A DNA stretch of 7,423 nucleotides from an uncultured Actinomycetes bacterium (lineage in GTDB: Bacteria; Actinomycetota; Actinomycetes; Nanopelagicales; Nanopelagicaceae): assembly GCA_903922745.1 (NCBI GenBank), contig CAIXVA010000211.1, positions 1 to 7,423 of the forward strand, read 5' to 3'. Shown here piece by piece: positions 1-6,261 of this stretch (positions are counted from its first letter, which is position 1; the number at the start of each line of letters is the position of its first letter). The notes under the pieces were generated by a model. The model was not told the DNA's origin. It worked only from the letters and a program-made list of their open reading frames with translations, and ran no database searches. A program made the position numbers and the translations under genes.

Positions 1-42
1 AATCCTGACGGGGGGCTCCGGTATGAATCCGGAGAGGAGTAG
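1..42 (+). CDS. Possible C-terminal tail of an upstream gene (partial)
   Basis: Frame 1 is open from the window edge and reads NPDGGLRYESGEE before a TAG at 40-42. The hydrophilic, acidic end and the stop lying 2 nt before the GTG of the carbonic anhydrase fit the 3' end of an upstream gene in the same operon. Thirteen codons are far too few to identify a family, and frame 2 is also open until 55, so this could equally be untranslated leader. Confidence 0.3.
   Translation, partial: NPDGGLRYESGEE
16..34 (+). promoter_or_regulatory. Inverted repeat overlapping the carbonic anhydrase Shine-Dalgarno site
   Basis: CTCCGG (16-21) and CCGGAG (29-34) form a perfect 6-bp stem with a 7-nt loop. The right arm includes the first GGAG of the purine-rich Shine-Dalgarno stretch (GGAGAGGAG, 31-39), while a second AGGAG (35-39) stays outside the stem. 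The fold could partly mask the ribosome site or be coincidental; no known riboswitch consensus is recognisable in the little leader that is visible. Confidence 0.35.
31..39 (+). promoter_or_regulatory. Ribosome binding site deciding the GTG start of carbonic anhydrase
   Basis: GGAGAGGAG ends 5 nt before GTG at 45, a near-ideal spacing. It settles the start on GTG: an ATG at 43 overlaps it (ATGTG) but lies in another frame that stops after 31 codons, and the carbonic anhydrase frame has no nearby alternative ATG. Confidence 0.75.
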
Positions 43-44
43 AT

Positions 45-563
45 GTGTCTGTTAACTCCTTTCCGCATGATTCATTTAAAGATGCACTCGCAGCGAATGT
101 TGCTTACATCAAAGATTTCAAATATTCAGAACTAACCGGTACAGCCCAACAGGGTTTAGCAATTGTTACCTGCATGGATTCGCGCATTAATCCGCTTTCT
201 GTCGTCGGCATGAAATCTGGCGATGCCAAGATCTTGCGTAACGCAGGAGCGCGTGTGACCGATGACGTTTTGCGTACTTTGGTATTAGCTACATATTTGT
301 TAGGTGTCGAACGTATTTTGATCATGCCTCATACAAACTGTCGAATGGCACAAGTAGATGATGTTGAAATTCATCGTGAAATTGATACCAAGTACGGTAT
401 TGATACTTCTGAAATTGAATTCAAAACTGTTCCGGATCAGCGACTTGCGTTAATTGAAGATGTGCAGAAGATCAGAAGTTACAGTTTGATCAAATCTGGA
501 GTTGTTGTTGGCGGAGCGATTTATGATGTTGCGACAGGAAAAATTACTCCTGTTGATTGCTAA
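45..563 (+). CDS. Beta-class carbonic anhydrase (Rv1284-like)
   Basis: This cytosolic zinc enzyme would interconvert CO2 and bicarbonate, supplying bicarbonate to carboxylases and helping pH balance. The 172-aa protein has the beta-class layout: CMDSRI at 43-48 gives zinc ligand Cys43 and the Asp45/Arg47 dyad, HTNC at 96-99 gives ligands His96 and Cys99, and the family tail GAIYDVATGKI lies at 157-167. RNAGARVTDDV (65-75) is typical of the short actinobacterial/archaeal type, like M. tuberculosis Rv1284 (about 163 aa), so it is full length. The residue after Cys99 is Arg, where the family nearly always has Gly, and Asn98 replaces the usual Asp of HTDCG. It starts with GTG behind a strong Shine-Dalgarno site. 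Its 3' end overlaps the convergent hydrolase gene by 20 bp. The family call is firm; activity is inferred. Confidence 0.9.
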   Translation: MSVNSFPHDSFKDALAANVAYIKDFKYSELTGTAQQGLAIVTCMDSRINPLSVVGMKSGDAKILRNAGARVTDDVLRTLVLATYLLGVERILIMPHTNCRMAQVDDVEIHREIDTKYGIDTSEIEFKTVPDQRLALIEDVQKIRSYSLIKSGVVVGGAIYDVATGKITPVDC

Positions 564-576
564 CAGGATTTGTTCT
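534..576. terminator. Candidate two-way terminator in the convergent overlap
   Basis: TCCTGTT (548-554) pairs with AACAGGA (562-568) across a 7-nt loop. On the + strand TTTGTTCT follows (569-576). On the minus strand the stem is followed by GTAA and then five T (complement of A at 539-543). A second ACAGGA at 534-539 could pair with the same TCCTGT instead. The hairpin holds the carbonic anhydrase stop codon and abuts the hydrolase stop. The stem is short and only 3 of 7 pairs are G-C, so efficiency would be modest. Confidence 0.4.
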
Positions 577-1326
577 ACGCATTGGCATACGCGTAATCGG
601 ATAGCTTAAATCTTCAAGAAATTCGGTAATTATTAAATTGACTAATCCTGGCTTTTCCTTTGGCAGGATATGTGAAGTGCCAGGAACAATTGCTAATTGA
701 CCAAGCGGTAAGGCTTCGAAAAGTTCGGTTGTGTGAGCGTGACGAATGACATCATCATCACCTGCCATAACTAATACAGGACACTGAATTTTCTTGATCT
801 CTTCCATAGAAATGTCTGGCTCGGAAGGCCACATCTTCATAAAACGTTGGTAGATCACATCTTGAGTTTCCGCAGGATCAGGTGAATAAATCGCATATTC
901 AGCACGGTCCTCCGCGCTAATTTCGCCAATCTCAAAATCTCCCAAAGTTCCGTCGTAATGGAAGTTAGCTCCAATTGCTACGAGCGACTTCACTAAATCT
1001 GGACGCTGGATTGCAAGCATTAACCCAATGATTCCACCATCGCTCCATCCAACAATGTGTGCGGGCTCTTTAACAACTGTTTCTAAATAAGCGATTGCTT
1101 CACGTAACTGATAATTAAAGTTAATGCTTTCTTCTCGATATGCAGTAAAGCCATGTGATGAACGATCGTAGGCAAAGACGTGATAATCCTCTAAAGCAGG
1201 AACAATGCTTGAAGCCCAGTGTGCAGTTTGGCTCATACCACCGTGTAATAAAACAACAGCTTCGCCTTCGTTTTCCCATTCATAGCAGTAGAGATCATGC
1301 CCATCGACCTTTAAATATTCAGCCAT
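544..1326 (-). CDS. Alpha/beta hydrolase
   Basis: This is a 260-aa single-domain alpha/beta-hydrolase-fold protein, probably a cytosolic esterase or C-C/ester-bond hydrolase; the substrate cannot be read from sequence. Visible elements are VVLLHGG (24-30, oxyanion-hole loop), YDRSSHG (53-59), the nucleophile elbow GWSDG (93-97, Ser95), PVLVMAGDDD (183-192, acid probably Asp192) and GTSHI (216-220, His219), so the triad is complete. GANFHYDG (119-126) is a stretch I associate with one actinobacterial hydrolase subgroup. Residues after about 243 (PITRMPMRR onward) look like a non-domain tail. The ATG overlaps the NADH dehydrogenase stop by one base (TAATG) with no Shine-Dalgarno site upstream, so translation probably depends on coupling. 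It has no signal peptide. Confidence 0.88.
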   Translation of the reverse strand: MAEYLKVDGHDLYCYEWENEGEAVVLLHGGMSQTAHWASSIVPALEDYHVFAYDRSSHGFTAYREESINFNYQLREAIAYLETVVKEPAHIVGWSDGGIIGLMLAIQRPDLVKSLVAIGANFHYDGTLGDFEIGEISAEDRAEYAIYSPDPAETQDVIYQRFMKMWPSEPDISMEEIKKIQCPVLVMAGDDDVIRHAHTTELFEALPLGQLAIVPGTSHILPKEKPGLVNLIITEFLEDLSYPITRMPMRRTNPVSNQQE

Positions 1327-1328
1327 TA
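1324..1328 (-). promoter_or_regulatory. TAATG stop/start overlap (translational coupling)
   Basis: On the minus strand the TAA of the NADH dehydrogenase (1328-1326) shares its last A with the ATG of the hydrolase (1326-1324). The preceding bases contain no purine-rich Shine-Dalgarno sequence. Re-initiation by the terminating ribosome is the likely way the hydrolase is translated, which ties its level to the dehydrogenase. Confidence 0.7.
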
Positions 1329-2561
1329 CTGCGAATCCATAATGTGACGGTTACCGCGATCAAATGTTAAATAGTTATAGGTCCAGTCGGCCATGGCGCC
1401 GATCTTGTTGCGTCCACCCAATAGATAAAACAGGTGCAGCCACAACCAGGCATACCAAGCAGGAATACCAGTCATTCGAAGGTTTTTAACTTCAACGATT
1501 GCTTTGTGGCGACCGATTGTTGCCATGGAACCCTTGTCTAGATACTTAAATGGTTTAAGTTCTTGACCGGCTGCAATTCTTTTGATCTGCTGGGCAACAT
1601 GTCGACCTTGTTGCAGCGCAACTGGTGCAACCATCGGCAACATACGCCCATTTTCACCAACAAAACCAGCGATATCACCGATTGCAAAGATGTGAGGGTA
1701 ATGCTTTACCTGCAAGGTTTTTTCAACATCAATGCGGGTATTTACTAAAGGCAAATTCAATTTGCCACCTGTTGGTTCACCCTTTACGCCAGCGGCCCAG
1801 ATTGTGACCTCAGATGGAATTTTTGTTCCATCAGTAATTTCGATACTTCGCGGTTTGATTTCTTTAACAGCGGTGTTCAAATGCACAGTCACACCAAGTT
1901 TTTCAAGATCCTCTTTACCGCGCGCAGATAGCTTTTCAGAAAACATAGGCAAAATTCTGGGACCTGCTTCGATCAAATTAATTTTGATGTGGGCGGCTGC
2001 ATGGCGTTGGTCATGCTTGAGTGGACCCTTTACTAATTCGGCAAACGCTCCAGCCATCTCAACACCAGTAGGTCCGCCACCAACGATTGAAATTGAAAAT
2101 ATTGTTTCATCTTCAAAACGACACAAATCTTCAAAACGTCGCAATACTTCAGCGCGAATTGCTAACGCTTCATGAACACTCTTCATACCCAAGGCATGTT
2201 CGGTAACACCAGGAATCCCGAAATCAGCATTTGCAGAACCAAGTGCAACAACGAGGTAGTCAAACTCCAATACCTCGCTGCTATCTAACTTCACAGTGTT
2301 GTTTTTGTGGTCAACAGATAATGGCGTTCCCATTCGAAACTGCACACCTGTTTTGCGAAGTGCTCCTCGAATTGGGTGAGCGACGTGGTCTGCAGCTAAT
2401 CCGGCCGTTGATACCTGATACAAAAGAGGCAAAAATGTTTGGAAGTTATGGCGATCAACCACAGTGACATCGGCAAAGCCAGCCATCTTTCGGGCCGCAG
2501 TTAGTCCGCCAAAACCGGCACCCAAAATTACTACTCGAGGTTTTTGGAGTGCCTTTTGCAT
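1326..2561 (-). CDS. ndh: Type II NADH:quinone oxidoreductase (NDH-2)
   Basis: This is a single-subunit, non-proton-pumping FAD enzyme that passes electrons from NADH to the membrane quinone (probably menaquinone), feeding the respiratory chain. The 411-aa protein is family-sized. VVILGAGFGG (10-19) with Asp36 forms the FAD-binding Rossmann motif, HNFQTFLPLLYQVSTAGL (38-55) is the characteristic NDH-2 segment, GGGPTGVE (161-168) with Glu198 forms the NADH motif, FAIGD (292-296) contacts FAD, and APVALQQG (312-319) is the quinone-side motif. WYAWLWLHLFYLL (369-381) is an aromatic amphipathic helix expected to anchor the enzyme to the inner face of the membrane. The gene leads a two-gene operon with the hydrolase and starts 23 bp from the divergent SDR gene. 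No Shine-Dalgarno site precedes the ATG; a TAGACT hexamer 6 nt upstream suggests a leaderless mRNA. Confidence 0.95.
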   Translation of the reverse strand: MQKALQKPRVVILGAGFGGLTAARKMAGFADVTVVDRHNFQTFLPLLYQVSTAGLAADHVAHPIRGALRKTGVQFRMGTPLSVDHKNNTVKLDSSEVLEFDYLVVALGSANADFGIPGVTEHALGMKSVHEALAIRAEVLRRFEDLCRFEDETIFSISIVGGGPTGVEMAGAFAELVKGPLKHDQRHAAAHIKINLIEAGPRILPMFSEKLSARGKEDLEKLGVTVHLNTAVKEIKPRSIEITDGTKIPSEVTIWAAGVKGEPTGGKLNLPLVNTRIDVEKTLQVKHYPHIFAIGDIAGFVGENGRMLPMVAPVALQQGRHVAQQIKRIAAGQELKPFKYLDKGSMATIGRHKAIVEVKNLRMTGIPAWYAWLWLHLFYLLGGRNKIGAMADWTYNYLTFDRGNRHIMDSQ

Positions 2562-2567
2562 GAGTTA

Positions 2568-2573
2568 AGTCTA
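2568..2573 (-). promoter_or_regulatory. Candidate -10 of a leaderless promoter for ndh
   Basis: Read on the minus strand, TAGACT (matching TANNNT) ends 6 nt before the ATG at 2561, placing the transcription start at or next to the A of ATG. There is no Shine-Dalgarno site. I see no convincing -35 at 16-18 bp spacing, which is common in actinobacterial promoters. Confidence 0.5.
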
Positions 2574-2577
2574 GGCT
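2572..2577 (+). promoter_or_regulatory. Candidate -10 of a leaderless promoter for the SDR-DUF2867 gene
   Basis: TAGGCT (TANNNT) ends 7 nt before ATG at 2585, again with no Shine-Dalgarno sequence. It shares its first two bases with the divergent ndh hexamer, so both promoters occupy the same 10 bp. No clear -35 is visible. Confidence 0.45.
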
Positions 2578-2584
2578 TCACGGC

Positions 2585-4066
2585 ATGAACTCGCATCATG
2601 GAGACCGTAAGTACCTCGTCACAGGGGCATCTGGATATGTTGGTGGACGATTAGTCCGCGCACTTATGGATGATAAAGAAGATGTTCGAATTTTGGTGCG
2701 CGATAAGCACAAAATCATGGGCCAGCCATGGGCAACTCAAGTAGATATCTGCGAAGGTAGCGCCGAAAACTTCGGTGATTTACAAAGAGCGCTCGAAGGT
2801 ATTCACACAGCCTTTTACTTATTGCACTCAATTAATTTAGGTCCAAACTTTGATGAAATCGAAAGAGAGATGGCCCGCAACTTTGCAAAGGCTGCCGAGC
2901 TAGCTGGTGTATCGCAGATTATTTACTTGGGTGGTATCGCAAATGATGTGAATATCAGTAAGCACCTGGCATCTCGCGCGATGACAGGCAGCTCACTTGC
3001 GACGACATCTGTTGCAGTTCTTGAACTACGAGCAGGAATCATCATCGGCTCAGGCTCTGCCAGCTTTGAAATGCTGCGCCACCTAACGCACCGTTTGCCG
3101 ATTATGACTACCCCTAAATGGGTCATGAATAAAACACACCCAATCGCAATTCGCGATGTCTTGTATTACTTGAAGGGTGCTGCGCATTTAGAAAAGCCGG
3201 TCAATAAAGTCTTTGATATTGGTGGGCCCGAAGTCCTGTCGTATGCGGACATGATGCAAAAGTTTGCAAAGTTATCTGGATTAAAAAAGCGCTGGATTAT
3301 TAGGGTCCCAGTTCTAACGCCGGGACTATCTAGTTTGTGGATTGGTTTAGTGACACCAGTTCCAACAGCACTTGCTCGACCACTTGTTGGTTCGCTAATT
3401 AGCGAAGTTGTGGCAGATCCTGCGAAAAGCATTGATGCCCTTATTCCGAAGCCCGCTGAAGGATTAATTGATGTTGAAACCGCTATTTCATTAGCTCTTT
3501 CAAAGATCACAACTCATAACGTGGAAACACGGTGGTCTGATGCAACTATGCCAACTGCGCCATGGCAGAAGGCACAAGGTGATCCAGATTGGGCCGGTGA
3601 AATGGTTTTGCGCGATCGTCGTGAAACCATCACTGATGTTCCGGCAGAACAGGTGTGGCGACAGGTTGAACGCATCGGTGGAGATAACGGATGGTTTGGT
3701 TCTGATTTATTGTGGTGGGCACGTGGAGTTTTAGATCGCTTCTTAGTTGGGGGAGTTGGTTTACGTCGTGGGCGTCGTGATCCAGATTTCTTGCGAGTCG
3801 GAGAAAGTTTAGATTTTTGGCGAGTAGAAGAGTTAGAACCAGGTCGCAGATTAAAGCTGTATGCCGAAATGGTTTTGCCAGGTAAGGCGTGGCTGGAATT
3901 TACGGTTTCACGGGAAAATGGAAAGACAAAGATTGTTCAAGAGGCGACATTTAATCCACGTGGATTAGGTGGCCAGTTGTATTGGTATGCAATCTCGCCG
4001 CTTCACCTATTTGTTTTTCCAACGATGATCAGAAATATTGTGAAGAAGGCCAGAATTAATGCATAA
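2585..4066 (+). CDS. SDR/NmrA-like NAD(P)-binding protein fused to a DUF2867 domain
   Basis: This 493-aa cytosolic protein has two parts. Residues 9-300 are an atypical extended SDR domain: TGASGYVG (13-20) is the dinucleotide-binding GxxGxxG loop, LVRD (37-40) ends the second strand, AFYLLHS (76-82) and IIYLGG (112-117) follow, and RAGIIIGSGSASFEMLRHL (149-167) with IAIRDVLYYL (187-196) is the stretch typical of this family. The classical YxxxK pair is not at its usual place, so oxidoreductase chemistry is uncertain. Residues about 345-490 match DUF2867, whose pattern of strands and Trp-rich segments (DLLWWARG, 374-381) resembles lipid/ligand-binding SRPBCC folds. The length equals that of full actinobacterial homologues. 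It is transcribed alone, divergent from ndh. A role linked to NAD(P)H sensing or quinone/lipid metabolism is conceivable but only inferred from the neighbour. Confidence 0.85.
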   Translation: MNSHHGDRKYLVTGASGYVGGRLVRALMDDKEDVRILVRDKHKIMGQPWATQVDICEGSAENFGDLQRALEGIHTAFYLLHSINLGPNFDEIEREMARNFAKAAELAGVSQIIYLGGIANDVNISKHLASRAMTGSSLATTSVAVLELRAGIIIGSGSASFEMLRHLTHRLPIMTTPKWVMNKTHPIAIRDVLYYLKGAAHLEKPVNKVFDIGGPEVLSYADMMQKFAKLSGLKKRWIIRVPVLTPGLSSLWIGLVTPVPTALARPLVGSLISEVVADPAKSIDALIPKPAEGLIDVETAISLALSKITTHNVETRWSDATMPTAPWQKAQGDPDWAGEMVLRDRRETITDVPAEQVWRQVERIGGDNGWFGSDLLWWARGVLDRFLVGGVGLRRGRRDPDFLRVGESLDFWRVEELEPGRRLKLYAEMVLPGKAWLEFTVSRENGKTKIVQEATFNPRGLGGQLYWYAISPLHLFVFPTMIRNIVKKARINA

Positions 4067-4092
4067 GTTCACTCCTGCAAGTTCACTCCTAC
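4065..4092 (+). repeat. 14-bp tandem repeat after the SDR gene
   Basis: AAGTTCACTCCTGC (4065-4078) is followed directly by AAGTTCACTCCTAC (4079-4092), differing at one base, and then by a degenerate third start, AAGTTCCC (4093-4100). The first copy overlaps the stop codon. It is probably a replication-slippage duplication. It could also affect the SDR mRNA 3' end, but I see no hairpin in it. Confidence 0.7.
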
Positions 4093-4121
4093 AAGTTCCC
4101 ACAATTTTTGATTTATTGTCG

Positions 4122-4127
4122 TAAGAT
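4122..4127 (+). promoter_or_regulatory. Candidate -10 of a leaderless promoter for the DUF3263 gene
   Basis: TAAGAT (TANNNT) is followed by 7 nt and then ATG at 4135. No Shine-Dalgarno site is present between them or just upstream. The region before it (4101-4120) is AT-rich, and no good -35 is seen at standard spacing. Confidence 0.5.
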
Positions 4128-4134
4128 TTAACCC

Positions 4135-4401
4135 ATGTCCGCGCAAGAAGAGTCTGTAATCAACACTGGGCTCAGTGACCTCGAAGTTCGCATCCTTGAT
4201 TTTGAGGGCAACTGGTGGCGCTATGCAGGGGCAAAAGAAGCGGCAATAAAGGATCTTTTCGACCTGAGCGCTCCTCGTTATTACCAATTACTGAACGATT
4301 TGATCGACCGCGACGACGCTCTAGCTGCCTCACCGATGCTAGTTAAGCGCCTTCGCCGCCTACGCGAGGCCCGCATGGCTACTCGCGTGGCCCGCCCCTA
4401 G
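4135..4401 (+). CDS. DUF3263 family small protein
   Basis: This 88-aa protein of unknown function belongs to the actinobacteria-specific DUF3263 family. It is recognised by LSDLEVRILDFEGNWWRYAG (13-32), the KEAAIKDLFDLSAPRYYQLLNDLID core (34-58) and the basic end PMLVKRLRRLREARMATRVARP (67-88). LSAPRYYQLLNDLI looks like the recognition helix of a small helix-turn-helix: the whole reads as a helical bundle with an Arg-rich C-terminus that could contact nucleic acid, but DNA binding is inference. It has no signal peptide or membrane helix. The 3' half is visibly more GC-rich than neighbouring genes, largely because of Arg and Ala codons. It lies just upstream of, and in the same direction as, groEL, but the groEL promoter and operator separate them. 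Confidence 0.88.
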   Translation: MSAQEESVINTGLSDLEVRILDFEGNWWRYAGAKEAAIKDLFDLSAPRYYQLLNDLIDRDDALAASPMLVKRLRRLREARMATRVARP

Positions 4402-4447
4402 TCATTTCAAACCCCTAGCCCTTTCCAGTCTCAACCAATCCCTCGTT

Positions 4448-4476
4448 TTGCGCCTTCCAATCAAAGGCTCTAGATT
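4448..4476 (+). promoter_or_regulatory. groEL promoter (-35 TTGCGC, -10 TAGATT)
   Basis: TTGCGC (4448-4453) and TAGATT (4471-4476) are separated by exactly 17 bp, fitting a housekeeping sigma factor. Seven nt after the -10 is about 4483, so transcription would start at the left edge of the CIRCE operator, with a leader of roughly 80 nt before the groEL ATG. Confidence 0.65.
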
Positions 4477-4481
4477 TGGCG

Positions 4482-4508
4482 TTAGCACTCTCGGGGTGCG
4501 AGTGATAA
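4482..4508 (+). promoter_or_regulatory. CIRCE operator (HrcA binding site) before groEL
   Basis: TTAGCACTC (4482-4490), a 9-nt spacer (4491-4499) and GAGTGATAA (4500-4508) match the CIRCE consensus TTAGCACTC-N9-GAGTGCTAA at 17 of 18 arm positions; the only change is A for C at 4505. It sits at the predicted transcription start, where bound HrcA represses chaperonin genes until heat or misfolded protein titrates GroEL away. HrcA itself is not encoded in this window. Confidence 0.93.
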
Positions 4509-6182
<1,674 letters not shown>

Positions 6183-6210
6183 AGGCCATTCTTAACTAGT
6201 AGTTACGCGT

Positions 6211-6250
6211 AACGCCGCCTTCAATTAACATGAAGGCGGCGTTCTGCTTT
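6211..6250 (+). terminator. Intrinsic terminator after groEL
   Basis: AACGCCGCCTTCA (6211-6223) and TGAAGGCGGCGTT (6231-6243) form a perfect 13-bp GC-rich stem with a 7-nt loop, 28 nt after the groEL stop. The tail is only moderately T-rich (stem end GTT, then CTGCTTT). It should isolate groEL transcription from the DUF3027 gene. Confidence 0.88.
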
Positions 6251-6255
6251 ACCCT
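6250..6255 (+). promoter_or_regulatory. Candidate -10 of a leaderless promoter for the DUF3027 gene
   Basis: TACCCT (TANNNT) is followed by 6 nt and ATG at 6262, with no Shine-Dalgarno site. A TTAACA at 6225-6230, in the loop of the groEL terminator, matches TTGACA at 5 of 6 bases, but its 19-bp spacing is longer than ideal. Confidence 0.45.
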
Positions 6256-6261
6256 TAGACC

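Noticed and set aside
43..138. ATG at 43 as an alternative start, overlapping the GTG at 45
   Set aside because: It opens a 31-codon frame with no recognisable protein, whereas GTG 45 opens the carbonic anhydrase at correct Shine-Dalgarno spacing.
1732..2175. 147-codon plus-strand open frame inside ndh
   Set aside because: It lies wholly antisense to a gene with all NDH-2 motifs, and its translation matches no family and looks like low-complexity shadow sequence.
4395..4418. Repeated CCCCTAG (4395-4401 and 4412-4418) after the DUF3263 gene
   Set aside because: Two 7-bp copies are too short to be meaningful, and the first is just the stop-codon context.
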